From Paenibacillus kyungheensis (GTDB lineage Bacteria; Bacillota; Bacilli; Paenibacillales; Paenibacillaceae), in the NCBI RefSeq assembly GCF_028606985.1, contig NZ_CP117416.1, positions 4,837,001 to 4,901,000 of the forward strand: DNA of 64,000 bases, in the 5' to 3' direction. A program made the translations under genes and the position numbers. How positions within the stretch are numbered: position 1 is the stretch's first letter; the number at the start of each line of letters is the position of its first letter. The notes under the pieces are model-generated. The model did no database searches. It was not told the origin of the DNA and worked only from the letters and a program-made list of their open reading frames with translations. Below, one piece after another: positions 34,942-45,573 of this stretch.

Positions 34942-35499
34942 TTACCTCCCTATTTGGAATCTTTTCTCTATCTGGTTATGCAATTTATCTATAACTTTAG
35001 ATAATATTTGCTGTTCATCTTCGTTTAGATCTTCTACCAATGAAGCACATGCAGACCAAAATACAGGTAATACACGTTGAACAAACATTTTACCTGCGGT
35101 GGATAACTTAACATAAATTTTCCGACCATCTTCCGCACTGGACTCGCGTATAATCCAACCCTTTTTTTCTACACTATTCAAAAGTGCTGTGACTGATGCT
35201 CTACGGATATTTAAACGTTCAGCAATAGCAGATGGAGTGACTTTTTCACTATTTTCATGTAATTGAATCAGTAGTAATAAATCCAGCTTACTTTCTGTGA
35301 TATCATAATCAGCAATTTCATTATCGACGATATCAAGAATATGATCACTTGTCCAAAGCATTAATAGACCTAATTGAGCAGAAGCAATCGAGGTACCCGC
35401 TTCAGCTGTCTGTTCGCACAGCTTGTCGTAAGGTTCTTTACCTAACTTAGGTAATTGATGATTATGTACAGACTGCTCATTAAAATGTTTACGAACCAT
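34942..35499 (-). CDS. MarR family regulator
   Basis: 185 residues. A 45-residue N-terminal extension precedes the winged helix. Recognition region: VTPSAIAERLNIRRASVTALLNSVEKKGWIIRE, with the wing at SAEDGRKIYVKLSTAG; long helices at both ends form the dimer. Gene order and two identical operators indicate autorepression and repression of the downstream exporter, relieved by a toxic ligand. Confidence 0.88.
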   Translation of the reverse strand: MVRKHFNEQSVHNHQLPKLGKEPYDKLCEQTAEAGTSIASAQLGLLMLWTSDHILDIVDNEIADYDITESKLDLLLLIQLHENSEKVTPSAIAERLNIRRASVTALLNSVEKKGWIIRESSAEDGRKIYVKLSTAGKMFVQRVLPVFWSACASLVEDLNEDEQQILSKVIDKLHNQIEKRFQIGR

Positions 35500-35524
35500 A
35501 TATCCTACCTACTTTCTTAAATGA

Positions 35525-35569
35525 TTAGATTATCTAACTATATTATACGTAGAAACGTAAATTAAGCAA
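35525..35569 (-). promoter_or_regulatory. marR promoter with operator
   Basis: Minus-strand TTGCTT (35569-35564), 16-base spacer, TATAAT (35547-35542). The palindrome TTAGATTATCTAA (35525-35537) covers the expected transcription start, a position that blocks initiation. Confidence 0.65.
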
Positions 35570-35625
35570 TACCTATCTTAACTACAATTAGATACTAGAT
35601 AAATAGTATGGATATGATCAAAAAA

Positions 35626-35670
35626 ATCCTTAAATGTATACCTGTAAGATCAAGGATACATTTAAGGATT
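35626..35670 (-). terminator. Terminator of the CUT1 operon at 35684-38640
   Basis: AATCCTTAAATGTAT and ATACATTTAAGGATT, a 15-bp perfect stem, followed by TTTTTTT on the minus strand. Confidence 0.9.
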
Positions 35671-35683
35671 CAAGTAGCTCATT

Positions 35684-36508
35684 TTATTTCACTGAACCGC
35701 GTGTAACACCACTAATAATCCATTTTTGAGCAAAGAGATAAATAATAATCATTGGCAACATCGCTAATAGATACGATGCAAATGCTAGATTATAATCGGT
35801 ATTGAATTGCCCCTGGAAAATGTACTGCACTAGCGGTAATGTGTACATGTTCTGATCGCTAATAATAATCAATGGTAATAGGAAATCATTATATGTCGAT
35901 AAGCACACCAGTATTCCGACGGTTGCATTGATCGGAGCCATCAGCGGGAAAATGATACGCCAGAATGTTCCCCATGTGGTTGCTCCATCTACCGTTGCCG
36001 CTTCTTCAAGCACTGCTGGAATAGAGCGAATATATCCTACATATACAAATACATTAAATGCTAGAGCATATACCGTATGCAAAATAGTCAATCCCACGAG
36101 ATTGGTCATATGTAGCGCAGATGTTAATTTAACAATCGGCAACATAATAATCGGAAAAGGAATAAACATTGCACTGACAAAGTAAAAGTATAATCCTTTA
36201 AAAAATTTACGATCCATATTACGTCCAATTGCATAAGCAACCATCGAGTTGGTCAGCAATGTAAGTACTACTGTCGCTGTCGTTACCAGTGCACTGTTAC
36301 GAAAAGCTTGGAAAAAGTTAGTCAGCTCTATCGCACTGGCAAAGTTATCAAACCGCCATGTGGTCGGTAATCCAAATAGAGATTGCGACATCTGTTGCGG
36401 ATCTTTCAAAGCAATCGTAATCGCCATATATAATGGGAAAAGAACGATAATAGTGCCGATTGCTACAAGAATATTTACTGTCCAATTGGTACGTTTATGT
36501 GTTTCCAT
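35684..36508 (-). CDS. Sugar ABC permease, MalG/CUT1 type
   Basis: 274 residues; its ATG overlaps the stop of the upstream permease by one base (TAATG). Six helices; EAA loop VLEEAATVDGATTWGTFWRIIFPLMAP. C-terminus WIISGVTRGSVK is the typical CUT1 ending. Part of a three-gene importer without its own ATPase. Confidence 0.93.
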   Translation of the reverse strand: METHKRTNWTVNILVAIGTIIVLFPLYMAITIALKDPQQMSQSLFGLPTTWRFDNFASAIELTNFFQAFRNSALVTTATVVLTLLTNSMVAYAIGRNMDRKFFKGLYFYFVSAMFIPFPIIMLPIVKLTSALHMTNLVGLTILHTVYALAFNVFVYVGYIRSIPAVLEEAATVDGATTWGTFWRIIFPLMAPINATVGILVCLSTYNDFLLPLIIISDQNMYTLPLVQYIFQGQFNTDYNLAFASYLLAMLPMIIIYLFAQKWIISGVTRGSVK

Positions 36509-37377
36509 TACATATCCATCTCCCTTCTTTGCAGGAATCGAATTTGAAGAATAGAGATAACTGCGATCACGATAAAGTAAATCACCGAGTTCGCTGATTG
36601 ATAAGCAAATTCTCCACCTTCAAATCCACCTGTATAGATCAAGAATGAGATCGATTGAGTGGCACGGCCAGGCCCACCATTGGTCAAAGCGACGATTTGG
36701 TCAAACACCATCAACGCATTTTTCATCGCTAATACCATATTGATTGTAAAAAATGGAGCAATCAACGGGAACGTAATACTCCAAAATTCACGCCATTTGC
36801 CAGCGCCATCCAGACTAGATGCTTCATACAGATCATGCGAAATTGTCTGTAAGCCCGCTAGATACAGAATCGTATTTAATGCAATACCTTGCCATACCGC
36901 AACAATCACGATACCGATCCAAGCCAGACTGTCATTTCCAAGAATATTCGTGGACAACCAGTTGATCCCCAGTGTCTGTCCCCAGACGGTAAATACATTA
37001 GAGAACAAATAGTTAAATATGTAACCCACAATCAATACACTAAGAATATTAGGCAAGAAATATACGCCTCTAAAAAAATTACGGAATTTGATACGAGAAT
37101 TGAGTCCTACTGCAATCAATAAGCTGAAGATATTAATAAAAATCGTAACCACAACTGCATATTTGATCGTAAACCAGTAAGCTTCACCTACTACATTATC
37201 GGTAAACAAACTGACGTAATTACGAATACCTACAAAATCATATTCTTTACCAAATCCATTCCAGTTCGTAAATGAATAAAAAATCCCTTGAATCGCAGGT
37301 AAAGTTAGAAATAAGAAAAATAACAATACCGCAGGAATCGTCATCCAATAATAAGTTGCCATGCGTTTGCTAGACAT
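36508..37377 (-). CDS. Sugar ABC permease, MalF/CUT1 type
   Basis: 289 residues, AAGGAG before ATG. Six helices; EAA loop DLYEASSLDGAGKWREFWSITFPLIAP. GGPGRATQSISFLIY is the usual MalF-type segment. Translationally coupled to the following permease; 24 bases downstream of the binding-protein gene. Confidence 0.93.
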   Translation of the reverse strand: MSSKRMATYYWMTIPAVLLFFLFLTLPAIQGIFYSFTNWNGFGKEYDFVGIRNYVSLFTDNVVGEAYWFTIKYAVVVTIFINIFSLLIAVGLNSRIKFRNFFRGVYFLPNILSVLIVGYIFNYLFSNVFTVWGQTLGINWLSTNILGNDSLAWIGIVIVAVWQGIALNTILYLAGLQTISHDLYEASSLDGAGKWREFWSITFPLIAPFFTINMVLAMKNALMVFDQIVALTNGGPGRATQSISFLIYTGGFEGGEFAYQSANSVIYFIVIAVISILQIRFLQRREMDM

Positions 37378-37401
37378 CGTATCACTCCTTCCATGTATCG
37401 A

Positions 37402-38640
37402 TTAGCTTGCTCTGCGTGCCGCTACTTTATCCCACTCTTTATCCAGTGTACTGAGGAACCCATTGATATCTTTGTTTTGCAAAAAGGCTTGTACCGTTGG
37501 ATTCAATTGCACCGCACTTGGAATATAGTGATCGACAAAATCGACAATTTTACCCTGTTCAAAATAAGGCAGTAATTCCGCTACACTGCTGTCTTTTTGC
37601 TGTACTCCACTAACCGCAGAAAATAAATTTTGTTGGTCGATATATTGTTGACTATTTTCCGGTTTCAATAAGAACGCGATAAATTCTTTCGCTTGTTCTG
37701 GATATTCTGTCTGACTGGAAATCGCCAGTAATGTATCAATACCAGCCGTCAGTTTATTTTTGGATTCGTTATTGCTACCAGGTAACGGGAAGAATCCTAA
37801 TTGAATATCTGGATTCACTTTGCGAATCTCAGAGATCGCCCAGCTTCCTTGAATATACATCGCTGCTTCTCCGTTCGCGAACGCACGATTACCATCCGAG
37901 TATGCTTTACCAAAGTTATCATTGTGACCGTAATTAAGTAACTCCAATTGCTTTTTAGCCACTTCTTGATAACCAGCTACAAACGTTGTATTCCCTTCAC
38001 GACGCTCTTTGTAAAAGTCTGTTCCGACCAACGTGCCTCCCATATCGTTAAAAGGAAGATTCGTTTGCCAGTCGTCTTTGTACGTAAAGTAAAAAGGAAT
38101 TGTACCTTCTGCTTTCGCCTTTTTCGCTGTTGCTATCAGCTCATCCCACGTTTTGGGTACCGTCAGGTTCAGTTTTTTGAAAATGTCTTTGTTATAGATG
38201 ATACCGCTTGCATTCAAAGCAAAAGGAACTCCTGTTACTTCTTGCATCCCGGTCACATCCTGTAGCATTTGTGCATATTTAGGATCAATATTTTGCAATA
38301 ATTTATCGCCAGTTAGATCCATAAAAATATCACTTTGCGCGAGTAACGAATATGTATCTGTAGCCCCCAAGCCAACAATATCAGGAATATCGTTTTTGAC
38401 GACTCGTGTTTTTAGCACTGTCTCTGCATCCGGTGGATTTACTTGTGAGACATGAATATTCGGATGTTCTTGATTGAATTTGGCAATCAATTCATCGAAG
38501 CTAGCTTTGGCTTCCGGCTTATTCTGGAAAAACTCCAATTGCACTACGCCATCTTTACTACCACTATTGCTCATACTGCAAGCCGATAATAATCCAACCA
38601 GCAACAGCCCGATCAGCAATATACTCCCCCATCTTTTCAT
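37402..38640 (-). CDS. Sugar-binding lipoprotein of CUT1 ABC importer
   Basis: 412 residues; signal peptide with lipobox LLSAC (C21). Family 1 solute-binding fold: FNQEHPNIHVSQVNPPDAETVLKTRVVKNDIPDIV, SGIIYNKDIFKKLNLTVPKTWDEL and GEAAMYIQGSWAISEI. First gene of the operon; a cre-like site lies 73 bases upstream. Substrate not readable. No regulator or hydrolase gene is adjacent, so control may be mainly by carbon catabolite repression. Confidence 0.9.
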   Translation of the reverse strand: MKRWGSILLIGLLLVGLLSACSMSNSGSKDGVVQLEFFQNKPEAKASFDELIAKFNQEHPNIHVSQVNPPDAETVLKTRVVKNDIPDIVGLGATDTYSLLAQSDIFMDLTGDKLLQNIDPKYAQMLQDVTGMQEVTGVPFALNASGIIYNKDIFKKLNLTVPKTWDELIATAKKAKAEGTIPFYFTYKDDWQTNLPFNDMGGTLVGTDFYKERREGNTTFVAGYQEVAKKQLELLNYGHNDNFGKAYSDGNRAFANGEAAMYIQGSWAISEIRKVNPDIQLGFFPLPGSNNESKNKLTAGIDTLLAISSQTEYPEQAKEFIAFLLKPENSQQYIDQQNLFSAVSGVQQKDSSVAELLPYFEQGKIVDFVDHYIPSAVQLNPTVQAFLQNKDINGFLSTLDKEWDKVAARRAS

Positions 38641-38712
38641 CTAACCATCCCCTCCATTGTTCCTTTTACTTGTATAAACAATATAAACAAAAAATACCCT
38701 ATTCCGACAAAA

Positions 38713-38726
38713 AGGAAACGATTACA
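38713..38726. promoter_or_regulatory. Candidate CcpA cre site
   Basis: AGGAAACGATTACA matches the cre consensus TGWAANCGNTNWCA at all but two positions and lies upstream of the CUT1 binding-protein gene. Confidence 0.5.
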
Positions 38727-38918
38727 ACAAATTTTTACCCTACTTTTACATTTCAAAAGTTCAACATCTATAAATTTCAAAAAATATTTTTCCATTTTTG
38801 ACACCTTTTCTTATCAAATACAGTATGTAGATATATAAAAATAGTTATAAAGATGGAGAGTATTTCAAAATTAATCAGAATTGAAGTTGTATTTGCCTCC
38901 ATTTTTTAAACTTTATAG

Positions 38919-38963
38919 ATAAAAAGATATAGATTCGTACTTTTTAGGTACATATCTTTTTAT
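38919..38963. repeat. Hairpin in the leader of the sigma-factor-like gene
   Basis: AAAAAGATAT (38921-38930) pairs with ATATCTTTTT (38952-38961), with an inner GTAC/GTAC pairing. It resembles a terminator on the plus strand, 47 bases before the start of the sigma-like gene. No gene upstream on that strand needs it, so it could be an attenuator or an end signal for an unseen transcript. The rest of 38727-39009 is AT-rich with nothing recognisable. Confidence 0.5.
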
Positions 38964-39009
38964 TTCAATAGATTTGCACTGATTCTATACAGTGTTGGAG
39001 GTCATACGT

Positions 39010-39543
39010 ATGAATATAACTACTGAACAAAATCCAATTATCCATTCTTTTTTGAGTATACAAAGTAATAAGCAACTTTTGGAACAAGCGATGTATTATC
39101 CCACAGCTCAAAATAAGCAAAAACTCAATCAAGCGTTTAAGCTTTTCTTTTTAGAAGCTCGTTTTACGTCTTATATTGCTTCTCTTATTCATTTCAGTGC
39201 TATTAATTATGATAAGAAAAACCGTCTATATAAAGATCGATATCAATTAATCGTAGATCAAAATAGAGATTCAGATCATGCTTCTGCTTCTATTTTTCCT
39301 GCTGATACCGATACATATCATTTTGTAGAACAAAGTTGGCAGCAAGTGATGACAGAAAAACGGATGTACGAAGCTATTGAGCAATTGACCAGTCGCGAGC
39401 AATCTATTCTTTGTTATCTTTATATTTATGAAATGACCGAGAAAGAAATTTCTACTAAGCTTCAAGTGACACAACAAGCTATTTCCAAAACAAAACGATT
39501 AGCACTCAAAAAATTACAAACGTATCTTCAATGTTTAGATTGA
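39010..39543 (+). CDS. Sigma-O-like split sigma factor subunit (region 4 protein)
   Basis: 177 residues from ATG 39010, with GGAGG 10 bases upstream. The C-terminal 60 residues are a sigma region 4 helix-turn-helix (LTSREQSILCYLYIYEMTEKEISTKLQVTQQAISKTKRLALKKL) that would read a -35 element. The N-terminal 110 residues are helical and contain no region 2, which is supplied by the small protein encoded 37 bases downstream. This matches B. subtilis SigO (YvrI) with its co-sigma RsoA (YvrHa). No YvrL-like anti-sigma gene is adjacent. Target genes unknown. Confidence 0.75.
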   Translation: MNITTEQNPIIHSFLSIQSNKQLLEQAMYYPTAQNKQKLNQAFKLFFLEARFTSYIASLIHFSAINYDKKNRLYKDRYQLIVDQNRDSDHASASIFPADTDTYHFVEQSWQQVMTEKRMYEAIEQLTSREQSILCYLYIYEMTEKEISTKLQVTQQAISKTKRLALKKLQTYLQCLD

Positions 39544-39580
39544 CCATCAGTATATAAAAGGTACGTGAGGAGGAATCACG

Positions 39581-39838
39581 ATGGCACATGCTCTATTATC
39601 CTTAATTCAAAAAGCTAAAAATGAAGATGAAGAAGCTATTTTATTTTTAATCAACAAATTTTCACCCAAAATTATGAGATCACTACAACAAACGACTTAT
39701 CAAGAACAAGAAGATTTACGTCAGGAAATTCATCTCAAAATTATTGAAGCAGTACGCAAATATGATCTGGAGCAGATACCGGATATTTGGAATTTTATTA
39801 ATCCAGATGATTTTTCAGCCCGAAAGATGTCTTCGTAA
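39581..39838 (+). CDS. RsoA-like co-sigma subunit (region 2-like)
   Basis: 85 residues, GAGGAGG before ATG. It resembles a sigma region 1.2-2.2 segment: LLSLIQKAKNEDEEAILFLINKFSPKI, then YQEQEDLRQEIHLKIIEAV, the helix that contacts the beta' coiled coil in sigma factors. The length and position directly after a region 4-only protein match RsoA of B. subtilis (79 residues). It should form a two-subunit sigma factor with the preceding gene product. Confidence 0.75.
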   Translation: MAHALLSLIQKAKNEDEEAILFLINKFSPKIMRSLQQTTYQEQEDLRQEIHLKIIEAVRKYDLEQIPDIWNFINPDDFSARKMSS

Positions 39839-39854
39839 ATCATTTTATCGCAAA

Positions 39855-39887
39855 CAAAAAAGCCAGAGTAAACTTACACTCTAGCTT
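39855..39887 (-). terminator. Terminator of the GGDEF gene
   Basis: GCTAGAGTGTA and TACTCTGGC arms (minus strand), followed by TTTTTTG. It also separates the gene from the convergent RsoA-like gene. Confidence 0.8.
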
Positions 39888-39910
39888 GCTGTTTATAACT
39901 ATTATTCATG

Positions 39911-41572
39911 TTAGCCGATAGATTTAGGCGAAAGTGGCTCTGTGTAAAAAGTAAGACGGTTTTTACCAGAACGTTTGGATTGATACAATGCCTGATCTGC
40001 CATACGGATAATTTCGATCGGGTTGTCACTATCATACGGATAGACAGCTCCGCCGATACTACAGCCGATATTCACTTTTTCGTATTCTACAATAAATGGT
40101 TTGTTCAGACTGCGAATAATATCATTCGCATAGGCAACTGTATCTTTCTGGATATCCAATTGAGCTGGATCGGTATGCAGAACGACTAGAAATTCGTCGC
40201 CACCCAGACGCACTGTAATATCTTTTTCACGCGTGAGATGACATAGACGCTGAGCTACTTTTTGTAATAACATATCGCCGCTCTGGTGTCCTAGTGTATC
40301 GTTGACCTTTTTGAATCCATCCAAATCAATATAGAGGAACGACAAGCATGGCTGTTGTTCAGGATTTTCAAAAGCTTCTTCCAAATACATTTCTAACGCA
40401 TTCCGATTCGGCAGACCTGTTAGATGATCATAATGTGCTAGACTTTGCATATTATCCAGTTCTACTTCTTTTTGACTGAGCGACGTTACCATCGTCTGCA
40501 AAGAAAAGGATAATAATTCAATATCATTAAAACTTTTGTGAGCCGGTATTTCAATATTTTCTCCAGATGCTAAGCGATCTGCAGTGCGTGTTAATGCACG
40601 AATAGGTAACGAAATACGCTCTGCTAACCACCAACCAATCAGTGCAAATAGAACAGCAGCTGCTATCGTAATCCAGATATTAAAATGCATCAATTCAGAT
40701 ACAGATGCTAATGCTGTAGATTCAGGTTGTCGTACAATAACAGTCCACCCTAGCCCTGGATAATCCAAGTATCCATCTCCATAGGCATACCCTGTTAAGT
40801 ATGTATTGCCGTCCGGCCACTTTTCCAATTCCCAACCATCTTTTTGTAATTGGGCTTTCTCTATACTTTTCAAAGGTAAAGGCTTGCCTACCATATCACG
40901 CGGTCCTAATAAAACAGTCTGATCCTTTTTGCTTACAATCAGCATATCGACATCCTGGTCTGCCCATTTGTTTGGCAATAAGACACTTTCTTGTACTTCT
41001 TTCGCCCATGCCCAACTCATATGTGCAGCCAGTACACCAATCGTTTGGTTCTGACTGTTGCGAATCGGTAGACTCACATCAACGAACTGTAACGGTTCTC
41101 CGCTCGGATTTGGTAACAATTTGGCAAGCAATACAGCATCATGCACATCACCGATAAATTTGCCTTGAATCCCTTGTTGAAATACAGGACGCTCCGACAA
41201 GTCTTTGCCTAATAAAATGCCATCTGTTGCTGCCAGTACTTTGCCTTTAGTATCCGTATATCCGATCCATGAAAAAGATGGAAAATGGGATTGCAATTGA
41301 TCTAGCATTTGTTGAATATTTCCGATATTTTGATTATTTTCAAAAACAGGCAAGCTCCCCAACAATTCTACTTCACCTGATCTGGACCACATAAAATTAT
41401 CTAACTTATCTGCTGTCTGATAAGCTGTTCCTGCTAGAGATTCCCCAATCTCATTTTTGATACTTTTTGAAGAATAGTAACTAATCGTTGTGCTCAGTAC
41501 AAAAGACAGTAACAACGACAATGCAATAAATGTAACAATTAACGCAGTTCTCAATTTGACAGACACCGACAT
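39911..41572 (-). CDS. Membrane diguanylate cyclase, dCache-HAMP-GGDEF
   Basis: 553 residues from ATG 41572; a GTG at 41566 has better spacing to CGGGGG and may be the true start. Helix 1 at about 10-32, extracellular dCache sensor at about 35-300, helix 2 at about 300-318, HAMP at about 318-370, short coil, GGDEF domain at about 390-545. The active site is intact (RLGGDEFLVV) and the inhibitory I-site RxxD is present (REKD five residues before GGDEF). It should make c-di-GMP in response to a small ligand. No EAL domain; monocistronic. Confidence 0.93.
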   Translation of the reverse strand: MSVSVKLRTALIVTFIALSLLLSFVLSTTISYYSSKSIKNEIGESLAGTAYQTADKLDNFMWSRSGEVELLGSLPVFENNQNIGNIQQMLDQLQSHFPSFSWIGYTDTKGKVLAATDGILLGKDLSERPVFQQGIQGKFIGDVHDAVLLAKLLPNPSGEPLQFVDVSLPIRNSQNQTIGVLAAHMSWAWAKEVQESVLLPNKWADQDVDMLIVSKKDQTVLLGPRDMVGKPLPLKSIEKAQLQKDGWELEKWPDGNTYLTGYAYGDGYLDYPGLGWTVIVRQPESTALASVSELMHFNIWITIAAAVLFALIGWWLAERISLPIRALTRTADRLASGENIEIPAHKSFNDIELLSFSLQTMVTSLSQKEVELDNMQSLAHYDHLTGLPNRNALEMYLEEAFENPEQQPCLSFLYIDLDGFKKVNDTLGHQSGDMLLQKVAQRLCHLTREKDITVRLGGDEFLVVLHTDPAQLDIQKDTVAYANDIIRSLNKPFIVEYEKVNIGCSIGGAVYPYDSDNPIEIIRMADQALYQSKRSGKNRLTFYTEPLSPKSIG

Positions 41573-41685
41573 TTCCCCCGAAAATTCGACTTTTATTTTA
41601 ATATCGGTTTCTGGTAGCAGAGAGATTAATTATTTTTCATTCCTATTAAATGTTGCAACAATTATATATTTAAAAATACATATAG

Positions 41686-41716
41686 AAAAAGACTAACAGT
41701 TAAAGTTAGTCTTTTT
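41686..41716. terminator. Terminator after the toxin gene
   Basis: AAAAAGACTAAC and GTTAGTCTTTTT with a 7-base loop; effective on both strands. It ends the toxin-antitoxin transcript. Confidence 0.9.
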
Positions 41717-41725
41717 ATTGTAAAA

Positions 41726-42040
41726 CTATATTCTTTTTTGACGTCTTGCTTCAGCTATTCTAAATACTTTACCTTCATCCCTTGCTCCAATAACGATAAT
41801 TTCAACAATTTCTATCTCTTCATTTTGCGAAGCTTTAAATATAAGACGGATTCCCAACTTATCATATTTCAACTCTTTCATACCTGCTAAGTTAGAATAA
41901 CTATTGTTATGTAGAGGCTTTCCGATCTCAGAGCCTCTTTCTTCTAATCTTTTTTTAGCTACATCTACCCATTTTTGTAGGTTTCCATCTAGCCGATGAT
42001 AATCTTTTGCAGCTTCTTCCCAAAATTCAACTTTAGCCAT
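41726..42040 (-). CDS. RelE/ParE-superfamily toxin
   Basis: 104 residues, ATG overlapping the antitoxin stop by one base. VEFWEEAAKDYHRL at the start, KELKYDKLGIRLIFKA in the middle and basic GKVFRIAEARRQKR at the end fit the RelE fold (helix-helix then four-strand sheet). Members either cleave ribosome-bound mRNA or inhibit gyrase; which applies is not evident. Second gene of a two-gene module. Confidence 0.8.
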   Translation of the reverse strand: MAKVEFWEEAAKDYHRLDGNLQKWVDVAKKRLEERGSEIGKPLHNNSYSNLAGMKELKYDKLGIRLIFKASQNEEIEIVEIIVIGARDEGKVFRIAEARRQKRI

Positions 42041-42363
42041 TAATCAAATAACTCCTCATCGCTTAGATTCGCATAAGGATTATCTGTTAAATCCGTATTC
42101 ACAACTTCATCAGCAGATATTAAGCTTGAGTTCCCATTTTGCACTCGTTGAGAAGCATAGGCATATAATAATTCACTTTCAAGTTGCTGATTGCGTTCAA
42201 CAATTTCCTGATAAATTTGAGCATCTAAAATAACTGCACTTGGTTCATTGTTAGACAAAATATATATAGGTTCATGAGTTTCTCGGACTTCTTTAATTAC
42301 TTTATTAAAATTAGCACGTGCTTTAGTGATCGATTCTGTGCGTACATTTAACACTTTATACAT
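42040..42363 (-). CDS. Phd/YefM-type antitoxin
   Basis: 107 residues, AAAAGGAGG before ATG. The N-terminal 70 residues are a Phd/YefM DNA-binding domain (TKARANFNKVIKEVRETHEPIYILSNNEPSAVILDAQIYQEI). The acidic C-terminus (VNTDLTDNPYANLSDEELFD) would wrap the toxin. Usually the antitoxin represses its own promoter, here 27 bases upstream. Confidence 0.85.
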   Translation of the reverse strand: MYKVLNVRTESITKARANFNKVIKEVRETHEPIYILSNNEPSAVILDAQIYQEIVERNQQLESELLYAYASQRVQNGNSSLISADEVVNTDLTDNPYANLSDEELFD

Positions 42364-42389
42364 CGTTATAACCTCCTTTTACTATGATA

Positions 42390-42422
42390 AGCATAACTCT
42401 TAAGAAGCTTATATTCAAGCTT
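42390..42422 (-). promoter_or_regulatory. Toxin-antitoxin promoter with AAGCTT repeats
   Basis: Minus-strand TTGAAT (42418-42413), 17-base spacer, TATGCT (42395-42390). Two AAGCTT palindromes (42405-42410 and 42417-42422), 12 bases apart, straddle the -35 and are candidate antitoxin operators. Confidence 0.6.
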
Positions 42423-42451
42423 TAATAAAAGCTCTTTTTTAATATATAAAA

Positions 42452-42480
42452 AAAAGATTGATCTATTAGATCAATCTTTT
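42452..42480 (-). terminator. Terminator of the nucleoside hydrolase gene
   Basis: AAAAGATTGATC-TATTA-GATCAATCTTTT, perfect 12-bp stem, with eight T residues on the minus strand. Confidence 0.9.
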
Positions 42481-42515
42481 CTTGTGTACATTTATGTGTA
42501 AATGTTGTACTTCTT

Positions 42516-43484
42516 TTACTTGATCGCACCCAGCACATCTAACAACATCTGCTTGAACACAGGGCGATCGACTTGCTCACAAACTCTTACGTTGGGTGTC
42601 TGTCCAAGTCGTCCATTGATATCGACTACACTATAGCCACGTGTCCATTCGCCTTTCGTTTCTACATCGACAAAGTAGGTGTGGCTTTCCGTCATTACTG
42701 CTTCATTTGCCGCTACAGCCATGAGCAATGTATCGGGATGAGTTGTACCGTTAAGACGGTGAACTTCTTTGTTGAATGTCATAACCACTTGATTGACCGC
42801 TTTGAAAAAGTCTGCGCCTGCTGTGCCTAGCTGTGCAATCTCTGCATGATCTTCATCATCCATCAGCGAATAGCGGGTACACATTTCCCAACCTACCATC
42901 GTAGTTGGAATCCCTGAACGAAGTACAATATGAGCGGCTTCGGGATCTACATAAAAGTTGTATTCAGCGGCTGGTGTAATATTGCCCAGTGCATTGTTGG
43001 TTCCACCCATTACATATAGATGAGGAATTTTGGGCACAATAGTTGGATCTTTTTGGATAGCCATCGCAATATTGGTCAATGGTGCAATCGCAAGCAGATG
43101 AATTTCACCCGGATATTTATGTACACTTTCGATTAGAAAATCGACAGCATGTCCATCTGCTGGACGTTGGATCGCTTTGGGGAAGTTAGAACCACCCATC
43201 CCATCGCTACCATGCACATCTTCTACTGTACGATGTTGCTCTTGGTTCCATGTGGTCATCAGTGGACGTTCGCATCCTTTGTAGACCGGAATCTGTCCGT
43301 CTGCTCCACCTTTGCCTGCGACTTGAATCGTATATAGCGCATTCTCTACTTCCTGATCAAATTGTACATTTCCACCTGTCATCATAATGCCTTGCACATC
43401 AAAATGGTGAAGTGCTGTCAAAATAGCGATTGTGTCATCGCCAGCGGTGTCTGTATCAATAATAGCTTTGCGTAATGCTGTCAT
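42516..43484 (-). CDS. Nucleoside hydrolase (IUNH family)
   Basis: 322 residues. The calcium-binding and catalytic motif DTDxxxDD is at D10-D17 (IIDTDTAGDD). LLAIAPLTNIAMA, VMGGTNNALGNITPAAEYNFYVDPEAAHIVL and the late HPDTLLMAVA are all family-typical. It splits ribonucleosides into base and ribose. It follows the beta-glucoside PTS gene by 91 bases on the same strand; no terminator is visible between them, so partial read-through is possible, although the functions are unrelated. Confidence 0.9.
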   Translation of the reverse strand: MTALRKAIIDTDTAGDDTIAILTALHHFDVQGIMMTGGNVQFDQEVENALYTIQVAGKGGADGQIPVYKGCERPLMTTWNQEQHRTVEDVHGSDGMGGSNFPKAIQRPADGHAVDFLIESVHKYPGEIHLLAIAPLTNIAMAIQKDPTIVPKIPHLYVMGGTNNALGNITPAAEYNFYVDPEAAHIVLRSGIPTTMVGWEMCTRYSLMDDEDHAEIAQLGTAGADFFKAVNQVVMTFNKEVHRLNGTTHPDTLLMAVAANEAVMTESHTYFVDVETKGEWTRGYSVVDINGRLGQTPNVRVCEQVDRPVFKQMLLDVLGAIK

Positions 43485-43575
43485 GCTTGTTCCACATCCT
43501 TACTATTTCTTAGAATAATCCTTTTAAAATCATAGCAATCCTGTACGCATTTGACTACTATTTTATCAATACTGT

Positions 43576-45528
<1,953 letters not shown>

Positions 45529-45573
45529 TCATTTTGATTGATATTATCTGCTGATTTCTGTTTTTGAGCACAC

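Noticed and set aside
42516-43484. Nucleoside hydrolase as part of the beta-glucoside pathway
   Set aside because: Same strand and 91-base gap only; the enzyme's chemistry is unrelated and no functional link is visible.
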